A stretch of 64,000 bases of DNA from Pseudisothecium myosuroides (Eukaryota; Streptophyta; Bryopsida; Hypnales; Lembophyllaceae). Each line of letters opens with the position of its first letter. The stretch's first letter is position 1. The position numbers and the translations under genes are program-made. Of this stretch, positions 34,461 to 47,296 are shown piece after piece. The stretch is taken from positions 10,418,501-10,482,500 of the forward strand of contig OX637291.1 in the NCBI GenBank assembly GCA_951799445.1, in the 5' to 3' direction. The notes under the pieces are model-generated. The model saw nothing but the letters and a program-made list of their open reading frames with translations, was not told the origin of the DNA and made no database searches.

Positions 34461-37400
34461 CTATTGCCCAAACTCTAGCCAATCCAGGTTTGCTATGGGC
34501 TCAGGGGCTTTTTGATAACTGAAATCCTCTGGTTCATTGTTGTGAAACTCTTTCGATCTTTGGTTTTCAATACACCAAATGAGTGCAGTCTGCTCAGCCT
34601 CCTGAAATACTCTCTACAAGCTCAAACCAACAGTCCAGTGAATTTATAATAATAAACACAGCAGTACATACATCAGTGGTAACATGCAGATGTCATTAAC
34701 GTCATTAGCAAAAATATAATTGATATAATTGCAGCAGCATGCGTGCCTCAAAACTGAGAAATTAGCAAAGGTATTCACCTCCTTGTCACGAAGCATAAGC
34801 CCACACTCACTCTCCAAGTCAGCAGTGCTGCAGATACCGAACACAATGCCTTAAAAGTCGCTCCATTATAACGTTAAGGAATGCAACAATAGAAAAGGAG
34901 AATCAAGTTTCGACTCGTAACGTTTTTTGGAAGCAGACTTGACATAGTGATTGACACAAACAGCAGCTCACTAAGCACAGCAGGTCCTCAGTCAAAGCAA
35001 CGCACAACATTATATGCCAATACCTGAAAGATATCGTGTTTAGAGCATCGGAATTTACCACCATCACCTTCACTTGCTCCCCAACTTCAAATATATCTGT
35101 TATTTTATCAATTAGTGCATGTGCAATATTACTAATGTGTATCAACCCCCTGCACGCAAAGGAACCAGACGTTAGTACTTTCATTTAGTTTCCATGTTAT
35201 GGCGAGGTACTTAAAAGGTTATGCTGTGTGGGTTTGTAACTCTGGTCTCTAACCCTTTTGGGCCACATTGAACACATGTCAATTCTTTTACTAGATTGCA
35301 TTTGAATACTTGTTCAACTTAGTGCCGTTTTGGAATGACAACAATTTATAGTTGCATACAATCCAGTTGGCTCTTACCCCAAAGCTGAGTATTGATCCCA
35401 CCTTGCAACTCTGAGTTCAACAAGGAACAAAGAGTTTCTCCACCTCAATGGTTACTGAAGTGTGATTGATCCTAACTTTTGCCATTAGTTGCTTTTTGTT
35501 CGAAGTAGAACCCTTCAACAATGATTTCAATCCCATTACATGCACGCGTCCAAAATTGGATTCTAAGGGGGAAAAAATCAAACACACCAACACACTATAC
35601 CTTGCCAAATATTCGATTACCTCCAAATACTTGAACAAAAACTTTCCAGCATTAAACAACAGATGAACAAGAATTCAAATGCAATCTAGTAAAAGAACAT
35701 GAACACATTGTCATGTTCACACTCTGAGACTTGAAAAGTAGACTCATAGCAGAGTCCAGTTAGAAGTCACTAAAACTCAGAACGATCTTCAGGTGTTTGA
35801 AAGACAGGGAGTTTGAAATGCAGGATAACCATAAGGGATAGACTATTACATTATATTTGTCTTGTTAACTTGCACACGAACTCCATAAGGAAGAATCCCA
35901 ATTACTGTACCATTGTGAAGGGACCCTGGCTGAAGATTTCTCTTTACCTGCACAGATACAAGGGCATAGATGTTATAATAATGAAATCAAATACTTCTCC
36001 ATCTTGATATCGTACAGCAGTAGCCCAAACTACTTCTCGCTACCTCTCTAACTTCTTGCTCTAGAGGGTCCTTTGCTTCTGGTCATAAATCCTAGTTGTG
36101 AAATTAGGGTAAATGTTAGCCCAGGTCTGACTGCGAAGTGCAAGGATATAGCATCAAAGCAATTCCTTCTAATCTTTAAGAAATGCGACAATAGTTTTGC
36201 TTAAGACACAGATTTCAAGCGAAGGATTCTAACCATAGGCCCTGATTCTAGGAATGGAAATCCACTGTAAGAAGCTACACTACCTAAGCAGAGATGTCTC
36301 GTCTCCTTCTAAGAGCCAGAATATGTCTCAAACGTACAGTAAAATATTGAAATACGGAGGAGCCAGTAAACAACTTACCCATGCTTTCCTTTCACTTATA
36401 ACCAAACTATGGGAAACTTCGTCCGCAAAATTAATAGTCACCCAGAGTTTTCTACCAATCTGTACACCAAGCCTTCATTAGTACAGATCCGTACAGGCTA
36501 AGAAATTATGTACGGATGAGCATGCTATAATAATACAAAACAAAAAATCAGATCTTAGTCAAGAATCTGTCCCACTCACATAGTCTTCTAATGTTCTAGG
36601 GCGATTTATAAATTCTTTTAGAGGTAAAAAGGCTCGCAATCCCTGCATCCAAACATTGAAATTCGCTTTAGTAAATTCGCTGTTCACTTTGCTGCAAAAA
36701 TCCAACCCTTCCGAGAATGAAAACATGTCATCTGCAACAATATTTAGTACTACTCCTGTGACAGTTACACCAATGTATTCTTGATCTGAGCAACAAAAAA
36801 TTACTGAAGTAAAGCCCAAAGTCGAGATCGCTCCAATCAATTCCTCAATACCTCAATTTTCGCAATTCCACCAAACAGATTACAGTCCATGACCTCAACT
36901 TGGATGGGTTGTTTCAGCTCTTTGATCTGTGCAGCATACCATAATCCAAAGGTGAGATGCTATTAGACTGGCATTGCAGAGGCAAATATCCAACATCACA
37001 AAACCTGCTAGCAAGTCTCAAGTTGGTCAAGTAAGTTCACCTGCTTCACTCGATCCCATGCAATTCGTTCTGCAGCCTTTCTCGCAGAGAGAACAGGATT
37101 GCCGCTCAGTGACTTCCCAACCACAACGAACTCAAGTACAGTTCCGATGTCAATGACAAAGAGCGCAGGGTCTTCATATGCAAAGACCTCCTTGTCAAAC
37201 ACCATACAGGGACAGCCATGAGGCGGTTTCGAATACTTCTCCCACGCACCCTCTGCATCGACTTCTTCAGGGAAAATCCATTTGTTGTGTCTGACTTGAA
37301 ACCGATCAAGTGGAAAAAGCTTGCTCACTTTTAATTCCCCAAGCTTTGCGGCTCCAATGTCAACATCGAATTTCGTGCGACTGCCAGCCACGACGACACC

Positions 37401-38039
37401 AAGTACACGGTGCCCAATTTCAGGCACATAATACTCGAGATCATCCAAACCTAATTGAACGGGCGGAGCGATTCCTCGACCATTCTGAGCTGAATGTTCA
37501 TCGAAAATCTGCTCATCCCTAGTAATATAATCCAATGATGTAACTCCGTCTCTTTCAGTGCTGAAATAAGCTAAATTAGACCTTTCCAACCTATTACTGC
37601 AACCCAATTCCGCTGATTCCGTCGCCGTTACATCTTTATCTTCGCCATAATCTAAAGAACGATCAACAATTGATAATCCATTCAAATGTCTCTCGCTTGA
37701 GACGCTATCAACAGCAATAATCTCCCCTACAGAACCTTCTAATCCGTCAGTACACACACTCCCGCTACTTGAAGCTCCATTCACACCATAACCAGAATCC
37801 AACTCGAAATCCTCATTTCCGACTCCCACGAATGAATTGCGCCACTTCGTACACCCTAAGCAGTTGAATCCCCTCGCATGACGCACGAGAAGCCTAATTT
37901 CGTAAGCGCTAAATCCACGCAATGCAAGATTTCGTCCCAGAGCTCGTGTTCTCGGCGAGATAGGACGACGGCTCAAGGAAATTCCCGGAAAGCCTGGAGC
38001 CACAAGCTCAATGAATCTCAATCCACAACTCACTGCCAT
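34461..38039 (-). CDS. RLSB: RLSB/PDE338-like chloroplast S1-domain RNA-binding protein
   Basis: Eight exons in transcript order: 38039-37041, 36926-36852, 36642-36580, 36459-36379, 35947-35850, 35149-35024, 34827-34779, 34613-34461. They give 547 aa. The N-terminus (AVSCGLRFIELVAPGFPG, then many Ser and Arg) looks like a transit peptide, followed by an acidic linker. The conserved part has LSARKAAERIAWDRVKQIKE, KIEGLRAFLPLKEFINRP, VISERKAW, and an S1 motif with GLIHISNIAHALIDKITDIF. It ends with ADLESECGLMLRDKERVFQE and NLDWLEFGQ, which line up with the end of the Arabidopsis and maize RLSB proteins. RLSB binds the chloroplast rbcL transcript and supports Rubisco large-subunit expression, and loss gives pigment defects. 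The family is clear. The rbcL target in this plant is an inference. Confidence 0.85.
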
Positions 38040-38311
38040 TTCACAAAAAAACTAACCGCAACAATGCGCATGGTTCATATCCACGAAGAGCTACAATCAG
38101 ATGCTATCCAACCGAAGCTGGCGCGAATTCTAAGAATTGATATCAAAAATGAAAAAAAATACGACGACATTCTCAAGCATTAGAAACAAGCATCTAGTCG
38201 TCGTCTCGGCAGCAAGATGCATTGAAGAGGAAGCAAGCAAGCACGCTAGCAAGGAAGGAGAGCTCGTTCACACATTCTCTGAAGATTGCAAGGGTCGAAG
38301 CAACGAGCGCT

Positions 38312-38320
38312 AAACCCTAA
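38312..38320 (+). promoter_or_regulatory. Telo-box (AAACCCTAA)
   Basis: AAACCCTAA lies about 270 bp upstream of the RLSB-like start codon. Confidence 0.4.
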
Positions 38321-39998
38321 AAGGTCGGGACTAATTGCTCACATAATCGACACTAATACCAACTAAGTACCATTATTTTTAATTTTATTGGATATTGGAT
38401 CTGATCGGCACGTGAAAAGAGGATTCCAATACACTTTGGTATGCATAAATAATGAATAAATAAGTTTTTATACCAAAAATAGACTCTAGGTTCTTGTAGT
38501 TTTTTTTTTTATATTACTTATATCTTAAATTCAAGAATATCTTGGTTTAAGTATCACTTTTTTTTGTCTAAATGAAGGTGCCATATTATAGACAAGGCCG
38601 GGGGTGATTATGTGCACATCCTTTAGTTGAACTTCAAAATCCTTCACTTTAGAATATTCTAAAATTTCCTTGTTTTCTCACCTTACATTGTTTTGTTTTG
38701 TTTTGTTTTGAGAATGTGCGTGTTTGGAATTCAATGAAATGTTTCTAGTGGCATAGAGTCATTGCACCTAAACAAATTCAAATCTTCAAATCAAATGTTT
38801 GGCAAACACAAATCTTTAATAAAAATCTTCAAATTCAAATCTTCAAATGAAAATATGCATCTTTGTATGCTTGGAATGTGTTTGCATTCTTCTATTGTTG
38901 ATAATTTGAACGCATGGTCTTTAGGGGTTAAACCTTCATTTTAATCAAAGATTAAAGTTGTGAAATGAGACATTTAAAGGTTGAACGAAGAAAAATGTGC
39001 AAGACTAAAATTTTTAATTGTTATGAGATTTTACATATGTTTTCATCTTTCAACCTACATTTAGTATTCCAACTACAATGCTTGACTAGATCCTCAACCA
39101 CATCGCTATATCTAACTATTCTTCAAGCAAAAAAACAAAATTGATTACTGTCTCATAATTATATACTATCTTAATGCAAATTTTTAATAATTTTCAAATA
39201 CAAAATCAAAATTGATCATTTAAAAATTGATGTGTTGGCTCTCTAAGTTGTGATTAGAAATTCAATGGAAAATGAAGCCCATAAACACATTATATTTCAC
39301 TCTATGAGGAGATTCTTGATTAATAATTAATGCCTTTATTTCAATGAAAGTAGTGATTCACTAATTCAATTGCAAGTAGAATTGGACTATTCTTTTGCAC
39401 AATTGTTGCACATGCCTTACCATGTTCATCGTCTACACACTAAAGTCCATTCACCTCATATTCTACCACCTTTTTTTTTCAAAACATACTACCTTCAAGG
39501 ACTGCAACTAGGGCTCATATTCTACCTTTTACTTGCATATAATTTAGAGAACATTGGAAGAACGTAGTAACAAACCCATCCTCACAAGGTTTATGGAGGT
39601 CATTTTGATGAATGTTGAACATTCATTGCTTTTTATTTGATCAAAAGGCTCCAATTGAACAAAAGGAATATAAGTGATAATCTTCGTCAAATCAAAAAAC
39701 GAGAATGACATACTATAGTTACTTCTAACCTTTAAGATTCCGAAGGGAAAATAGACATAGATTTTAAACGACTTTGACAAAATAAATTACCATATGAAAG
39801 GAATCTAAACATCAAATTTTCATTTATACATGTTTTTCTTCTCTTCCATCCCCACATGAACTCATTCAAAACCTTTGCACAAGAATCATGAAGTGTGAAG
39901 TGACCGTGTTAGTTGCAAAAAATGCTTTTTCAACATACATGGATGTACTTTGTCCATTTCTTGTAGCTCCAACAACAAACTCTTAGAAAACATTCATA

Positions 39999-40144
39999 CT
40001 CCCTTAATCCCACTGCCAGCTCCAAATCGATTTAGGGTTTGTTTCATTAAAAGGGTTCCATTTTTTGATTTCGATCATTGATTGTTGAGCAAGAGATGTG
40101 AAACGGAGGGCCGAGTGGATACATTTTTAGTGGGACTGAGGGAG
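39999..40144. mobile_element. 146-bp Stowaway MITE
   Basis: The ends are CTCCCTTAATCCCACT and, on the other strand, CTCCCTCAGTCCCACT, flanked by TA on each side (39997-39998 and 40145-40146). This matches the well-known Stowaway terminus and target of the Tc1/mariner superfamily. It is non-coding. Confidence 0.85.
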
Positions 40145-40633
40145 TAATTCATAATCCACATAGTAGATGTCATCTCTCTCTAGGATTCTGAATTCTGCAA
40201 GTAAAGTAAATAATCCACTCAAGGTTCACTGATCATTTGATCAATAGTCCAAGGATTTCATAAGGTACAACTAGCTCATACTCAGAAAACCCACTGAAAT
40301 TAGTGTGCTAAGGCAATGCCGATTCACAACAGAGCCTTTGAAACTAAAATATCCAAAGGTACATCTGCCATCCACTGCGTCCTCCCAGAAAAATGAGCAC
40401 AGTTTTCACGAGACAGCTGACCATTTTACGGAGGTTTGCTGAGCCAGGCAACGAAATGCAAACACATGTTTCAGAGCAAATTGCGCATCACGTGCATATG
40501 GTAATAATAACACACTACTCAACACAACCGCTTCCCAAAGCTGGAAAGCAGGCAGTCATTACATTCGAATGCCCACACAGCTCGACATCTCGAAGATCCT
40601 CCATCTCTAGCAACTCCACAATCGGGTAGAAAT

Positions 40634-43177
40634 TCATGGAGCTGCACCTCCAAGCTGCACGCAATTTCCAAAAGTTAACCGCAAGAGAAGGACAGAGATT
40701 TGTCAAGTCATGAACAAGGGTACTGCATCTAATTGTGCCGACCCCTACATAATCTTGCCTAAAATGTACAGCCTGCATTCACGAATCTAGGGTCGATTTT
40801 GGTACACCTATTTTCAGCACTTAGAATTTCATAGTTTATTCATACGGTGTTCATAAAATGCATGCTAAGAGTCTTGAGAATCCCCTTTTGATTCCCAACA
40901 AGACCAACAAAAACTTTGATAGTTTATAATAGGAACCGTGCTCAATTTTGAATTTGGTCGATTCTGGGTGTTGTGACCTTAATTGAACAAATACTAGGCT
41001 AACCTTAACCCGTTAGTGCCCAAGCCAAAAAATAGAAATTCCAATTTGAAAGCTAATACTTAATAATAATAACCTTCAAAATATATTCTGTCATTTAAAA
41101 CGTAGGGTATTATATCTTCTTTCTATTGGTAGATTCTGTCACCTTAAAGCTTCCTAAATGATACAATTCAACCGTTATAGATATGGCACAGCGGAAGTAT
41201 CCACTTTTGACCACTTTTGACCATTGAGGCAACTAGGGGTTAAGAGGCTTGCAGTGGACATTGACACTGAAAAGACCGACAATATTGCTGAACATACGAG
41301 AGCGTACTACATTGAAATTCAGACTGCAAAAAGCTTGCACATACCAAAATGGCATCAATCTCTGCCTCCGTAAGTTTCGTTCTAGGAGGCTGACTGGAAG
41401 CAGTGCCAGAGGGCAATGAAGGCATAGGTTGACTCTGTCCTCCTCCCCCTCCTCCTGAAGCCCAATTCACAGCAACTGCTCATACACCAAAACTTTATCA
41501 GACTCTGCAGGGCAACAAAAGCTTGAAAATAACGAAATGACTGGCAATTGTTACCGACAACAACTGATCTATTCATACAATTGGTTGACCTTCAATTACC
41601 AAGTGGTGAAAGCATGAATTGGCTAAACGCCTACGACCTCTGATATTCGGGAATGCGGTTGCCTACTGTCAGTTACGGTGGTCTACAACCTCCCACTTTG
41701 AAATTCCGTAGGAAATTTAAACACAGTGACAAAAAAATTGTCTCAACAGATTTAGCGCTTGTACCCAAAGATCTCTCCACAGCTCCACACTGATCTCCCA
41801 AAAATCACACTCCTCCACGTTGGTTAAAACATCTACAGTGAGTATCCTTTATCTTAGACTCAGAAACTTTATCTGATGCATATTGGGGTACAAGAAATCC
41901 AGGAAGTTGATACCAGTGAATAACGTCATCACAGTCTTACACTATGCCACACCTAATGATATCAGATTCGTACACGTTGTTACGCCTCTAATGTGAAGTA
42001 AGAAACCCAAAATTGTGGAAAATGCAGAATCTACCACATTCGAGGAGGGAAATATTTCAATTGTCATTCGACCCTTCACAGCAATCCCTTGCGGTAATCG
42101 AAGGGTCACTGGATTTCAGAAGCGGTCATGCCTAACGCTTGAGGATCTAATTGCTTGAAAGATGTAAGGAAATTTACAAACAATAAAATCTATCACTCAT
42201 CGACAAGCAAGAACACCAAAACTTAAATCCCCACTCCAGCAGCAGGAGAAGTACAGTAGCGTCAACCCAAAATCGCTGATAAGTACAGTAGCGTAACTTT
42301 GAAAAAATTCCTCAGTACCGATTAAAAATGCAACGCAAGGAATGCAATAATGGAAAGCCCAAAAAGCTGACGCCTTTAGGGAAGCAAGGAGACGAGAATT
42401 CCCAAACCCTAAATTCCCAAAAGCAAATGATTTCTGGATCTTTCAAACTCACATCACCACAAACAATTCGCCGGGAGTGCAGCAAATCAAGTTCGAAAAG
42501 ACATTCAAACCCTAAATTCAGAAAGCAAGTCGCCCCAAGAAAACCCAATGCAACATCCTTGCCCCCTTACACTGTACGGCGAAACCAAACCCCTTTACAT
42601 CGCCGTCTCTCTGAATCCAATTAACGAGCATTAAAACGAGAACAAGATTCTAAGTGACACCAAGTCTTGTACACAGAAAGCAACCTAACTGCAAACCCTA
42701 CCACAACAAACTCTAGAATTCCCACAAAACAAAGAGCGAACAAAGAGTGTCGATCCTTCCGATCTCCACAAAAGCTCTTACAATGCACACTGCCATACAA
42801 AATTTTATGAAAAAAGAAGCTATGGATGTACCGGCGCTTTGGGTATCGCCCCCTTTGCGATTGGGGAACTTGATGAGTGGGACGCGCCTGGCGACCTTGG
42901 CAGCAGCTGCCATGTTCACAGTTCTGTTCACCACCAGTTTGGCAAATCCTTGCTTCTCCTTCTGAGATTTGCGCTTCCCATTCCCTGCCTGTTGCTGCTC
43001 CTGCTGCTGCTGCTGCTGCTTCGAAGGTTGTCGTGGTCCTGATACTCTTTCTGGCACCGTGGGCCCTGCAACAGTGCCGTCCACTCCAAACTTGGGCACT
43101 CTTCTGCCCACTGCAACGGCATTGCTCTTCGCCCAATTCTTGACCACATTGTGCAGCGCGACGTGGCGAGCTCCCAT
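40634..43177 (-). CDS. KGD4/MRPS36-like mitochondrial protein
   Basis: Three exons in transcript order: 43177-42799, 41475-41345 and a 21-nt last exon 40654-40634. They give 176 aa. The conserved core is AKVARRVPLIKFPNRKGG and, at the end, TKLTEAEIDAIL joined to LGGAAP by the tiny last exon. The VPLIKFPNR motif with a C-terminal EAEIDAILLGG-type end is what I know from plant members of the Ymr31/MRPS36 family. This is the KGD4 subunit that tethers E3 to the 2-oxoglutarate dehydrogenase complex. An 87-residue N-terminal extension (basic, with an interrupted Gln run from a CAG repeat) precedes the core. Translation could also begin at the inner Met of NMAAAAKV, giving a protein of normal family length. 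The gene is head-to-head with another mitochondrial gene. Confidence 0.68.
41005..41243. mobile_element. 231-bp TTAA-bounded MITE in KGD4-like intron 2
   Basis: Element 41009-41239 is flanked by TTAA at 41005-41008 and 41240-41243. The ends are CCCGTTAGTGCCC and, on the other strand, CCCCTAGTTGCCT. A TTAA target duplication with CCC/GGG termini fits a piggyBac-type non-autonomous element. Confidence 0.7.
41555..41875 (+). repeat. Dispersed repeat REP-1, copy in KGD4-like intron 1
   Basis: The order of landmarks is the same as at 1350-1670: ACAACTGATCTATTCATACA, then TTGGTTGACC, then GTACCCAAAGATCTCTCCA, then TCACACTCCTCCACGTTGG. The copy is diverged and non-coding. Confidence 0.6.
42991..43020 (+). 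repeat. CTG/CAG repeat coding a Gln run
   Basis: An interrupted CTG tract lies inside exon 1 of the KGD4-like gene. On the coding strand it gives two short Gln runs split by Glu within the N-terminal extension. Such tracts change length easily. Confidence 0.85.
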
Positions 43178-43510
43178 TGCGTACCACCCTTTTACATCTT
43201 ATCTGCCTGACGAAACATAAGATCATTAAGCTTGCAGTCGCATTGCACAGATATTTTTTTCGATGAGGCTCACCTGATGACCTGATGACTGACTTGTCTT
43301 GTGGTGTAATGGACTCTAAAGGCAACAGAACAGTTTGCACCACAGTAATTTTGGAGTGTACTAATTGACATATAGTGGTTTTGTGTACTGGTGGGGATGC
43401 GTTTTTGGGGGGGGCTTGACCGTTACTGTGGCGACCTAAAACCCGTTAGACAGTAAAACCCTAGTGTGTGTTTGTACTCAGAGGTCAGAGGAGCGTTGGG
43501 AAGATCAGCG
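43178..43510. promoter_or_regulatory. 333-bp bidirectional promoter of two mitochondrial genes
   Basis: Only 333 bp separate the start codons of the KGD4-like gene (minus) and the TMEM70-like gene (plus). Core promoters of both must lie here. A telo-box-like AAACCCTA is at 43456-43463, 48 bp before the TMEM70-like start. Confidence 0.7.
43456..43463 (+). promoter_or_regulatory. Telo-box-like motif (AAACCCTA)
   Basis: AAACCCTA lies 48 bp upstream of the TMEM70-like start codon, inside the shared promoter. Confidence 0.45.
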
Positions 43511-45765
43511 ATGGTGGGTGCTGCTCTGCTCAGAGCCGGTAATTGCTTCTGGCTCTCGATAGAATGTAATTTGAATTGATTGAATGAATCGCAGTAGAGT
43601 CTGGTTTTGGGGGTTTTAGTGATGGTGAGATCGGATCGTCACCTTGTTGTTGGAGTTACTAGATTTTGTAGTCTTTTTTAGCGTGAAGGAGATGTATCTG
43701 TATCTTTGCAGTTTGATAACGTGTTTTATAGCTTTTGTCACGCCATGCTTATCAACCTTGGTATGTAAGCCCCCGCGGTGTATGTCGAAATTTGGGATGT
43801 CTCTGAGGATTTGATGAGGTTTAGGGTTGGGTCAGTGATCTCCTTTTGTGATTGTTCAGGTGTGGCTCTCTGATGTGTCTTCGTTAAAATTAGTATTGCA
43901 ATCATACCACAATGTGGCGTTTCGAGTTGTATCTAAAACGGAATTTTAGATACTGAATTTTATGGCGTTCAAGCAGTATTTTCTCATGAGTGATTTGATG
44001 ATTCAATCTCTTGCGAAAACATTTGAAGACCTCTCTTTACATTTGCTCTGCGCAGCATCAGGGGTTTAGGGTGTATATTTGGAATTCTATTGTTGTGCTT
44101 CTTGTTCGTTTGGATTCACTCTCGCATCGTTGAGAACTAGGGTGTGTACCTATTGGCAACTCCTCTTGCCTTGTTGAATACTTAATCCTAAAGGACCACA
44201 TTGGACGTCATGCTTTGTTTAGCAGTTTTGAGAAAGTCATATTCGGACATTATTTTGTCCAACTGAATTGATTTTTTTTTACCAACAAGGTCAGCATTTT
44301 TCACTCATTCTCGTGAATAATTAAACTTCGCCCAATCTGAGTTACATGATTCTCACTATATGATCATTCCAATCGGTTATTATAAATCCGGTCTATTAGG
44401 GTTCTGATTGAGAAGCCATCCGTAAGTGGCACTGGTTATTTATCTTCTGAAGAAAGCTTACTTGTCTAATCTGATTCAAAATGTTTTGTGTATGTTAGGC
44501 TGGAGGCAAGCATACAGCAGAGCTGCGGTATATCCCTCGAGTCATCTGTCCAACGCCTGGGGTCAGCAACGATGGGCTACTCAAATCTCACCCAATTACA
44601 AGGGCTTGAATCGACCAGCTCATGCTGAAGAGGAGAAGCCCATCGAGAAATCTGCACCTGTGATCTACGAGGGGGTTATGGCCGACACTCTTCGGCGTGT
44701 TAAACTCCTCTCACTCACCACCTGCTGCCTTTCAGTTGTCGGTAAGTACCTTTTCAAGGTTTAGGGTGTAGGTGTTTCAGGGTTCAGGTTTTTAACATGT
44801 TTGTGCATTGAAGCCAACTAGGATGCTGTAAAACTTTTCCTAATTTCTGATCCCAACATATTTGAGTGGAAGACCGAACGCAGCAAAAAGCAACGCACTG
44901 TGAACAAGAAACTGGATGCTCGTACAAGTAGTTATGATTTATCAAAATGGAAAGTCAAGAGTCTTCTCAATCCATTCCTACCCTAAAATTTGCAAGTGCT
45001 ATACTGTTAAACTTCAATATCAACCCTTGTGTTAGATTATCTAGGGAATACACGTGTTGAGCAGGGACCATTTTAGAGCATCCTTAAACTATGTAATCCT
45101 AAAAACATATCTTTATTTTAACGATGCTGAGCATAGTATTTATTCTCACAATGGTCAAATCCTTGTATATTCCTGTTAGCAGATCGAAGTGGCTTCCGAT
45201 GCACTGACGAATATATCATTTGATACTGTATACAAAATTATTACGATTCAGAGTCTTGTTCCTAGGTGACCAAAAATCGACATTAGATCATATGTTTAGG
45301 TGTTGTACATTATCGTAATCAATATGTAAGATAGGTTGTCTAAGATTATCCGTTTTCTGTTATGAACTGACATTACTTACATATTTATTGAAGGATCTTT
45401 CACATTGTTGTGTTGTAGGGGGTCCATTTGTGACATTTTTCACAGCGCCAGACTTGTCGGTGATCGCCAAGGGAGCCATGGCCTCCTTGATGGTGATGCT
45501 GAGTGCCACTACAACAGGCGCGCTCCACTGGTTTGCTAGTCCTTATGTCCGCAGGCTCACATGGACTCCCGGGACAAACGAAATGCAGATCGAGGTCCTG
45601 TCGTGGATGGCCACGCCGCTGCAGCGCAGTGTGAACATCTCAGATGTTCGAACTCCCATGACACAGCGGCCTGCTGTGACTTTTGAAGCTAATGGCAATT
45701 TGTATTATATTGATAAGGATGCATTTCCTCATGCTGAGCTTCTGAAGAAGCTGGCCCGGAAGTAA
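43511..45765 (+). CDS. TMEM70-like mitochondrial inner-membrane protein
   Basis: Three exons, 43511-43538, 44499-44741 and 45419-45765, with consistent phase 1 junctions, give 205 aa. The N-terminal 40 residues are basic and hydroxylated, like a mitochondrial presequence (MVGAALLRAGWRQAYSRAAV). The conserved domain follows: VIYEGVMADTLRRVKLLSLT, then two hydrophobic segments (TFFTAPDLSVIAKGAMASLM and TTTGALHWFASPYV), and the C-terminal RPAVTFEANGNLYYIDKDAF. This is the TMEM70/TMEM186 fold. Animal TMEM70 helps assemble ATP synthase and complex I in the inner membrane. Plant members are annotated by similarity, so the client complex here is inferred. The 3' end of this gene is duplicated 2.2 kb downstream. 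Confidence 0.88.
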
Positions 45766-47296
45766 ATGAGGTCCGAAAGGGTACATTTCATTTATGAACA
45801 GCAATTGATGGAGATTGTCCGACTTTTTGAGAAGAGTTTTGCACGTACTTGTTCTGTGGTTGTGAGAATTTCAAAAATTCAACCCCCAAAAATAAAATTG
45901 CGTGATAGTGAAGCCATTTGGAGTTTTGGATGGTATGCTTTGAGCCTTGACTGTTGGTTTCATTGGTGTGTGAGGATGCTGTGCTGTCAAGAATGGATTG
46001 TTCATTTTTTCAGCGTGTAGGAACTCTTGTCCCTCTCTCATGACATGTTTTGGAACTTTATTCTGAATTTTTGACAAGCATTTTTCTAGAATGGGATTTG
46101 GCAAGAAATCACATTTTTTTTGTAAGTTTTTGAAGTAAATATTTTTGAAGTACTACAGAGAATTTTTTTACCATCCCAAATAATACCATATTGCTTGCTT
46201 TCTTATTAAATTTTAGAGCAATTGAAGTAATGTAGCATTTTCTTGACCTATCCAATCTTGCAAAAGAATAGCTTTAGGCAACATAACTTTCTCTATTGAT
46301 GTCTAATGGGAAAAAAAAAATTCTTACAGAGCTCTTGAAATCCCTCGCGTTCACTCAAAATCTTAGAGTAATAGACTCAAAAGTGATATTATAGGAACCT
46401 ACCTATTTTCTAAATGTCTTAAATAGGACACTTAATCCTTGAGAGGTTAATTTTGTGAGATGATTTTCCAATGAACACTTTTCAACTAAAGTCCTTCAAC
46501 TAAGGTCTTAGAAATTTTTGGTGAATTATTAGAACATAAAATGAGGCATATAATTTGTACAAATCATCTTCTATTTAATTACAATTAGATGCATAAAGAT
46601 AACTTCCCACATTACTACATACAATGCATTTATTCACTCTATTTTCATTAATTTTATATAAAACTAATATTTAAAATTAAATTATATATATTTTTGTAGA
46701 ATTGATGATTCATGAATGCTTTCATAATAGGGCATTGAAAATGTGTAATTTCAAGTTGGAATGGTAGGGGGTCTTAGGCATTCATAATGTTCTAGCATTT
46801 TTTTTTTTAAATTAAAAATAAAGTGCTTAAATTTTTTATAAAACAATGTCATTATATTCCATATAAATTAACTCAACAATCCTAATAATAGCATTTGAAT
46901 TCCATTGTGCATTTTATTAATTTGTTATAGGAAACATATACAAAATGTGAGTAATTATATTTTTTGAAGATTACAAAAATATTCTAATCATTCCAAAATA
47001 TTATGAATATGCTAAATATATTCCAAAATATTTGAAGATTCCAAGACGATTCTAAAATGATTCCAAAATGCTTCTTGAATTTCCTAAAAAATTGACAAAA
47101 TTTTGTTGAATTAATCAAATTGTAACCACCATTGTCCAAAACAACAAAAGATTGTTGATTTGGGCCCCATAGAAAGCATTGTACATTGAACCAACACAAA
47201 ACCTATTGATGCAATATAGAAAAAAGCGTAATCATTTTCATTTTGGTACATACAAAATTGTGTTGGTTTTTTCTTAGTTTTGAATAATCATCTAGT

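Larger units (their letters stand above)
38040..40633. other. AT-rich intergenic region
   Basis: The left 300 bp should hold the RLSB-like promoter, with a telo-box at 38312-38320. The rest is AT-rich, with a TTTTG microsatellite near 38695 and a Stowaway element at 39999-40144. I see no gene in it. Confidence 0.55.

Noticed and set aside
38690..38712. TTTTG repeat as a possible regulatory site
   Set aside because: It is a simple microsatellite in AT-rich intergenic DNA with nothing else to suggest function.
42312..42624. Open frames on both strands in KGD4-like intron 1
   Set aside because: They lie inside the intron required by phase and have biased, non-family composition.
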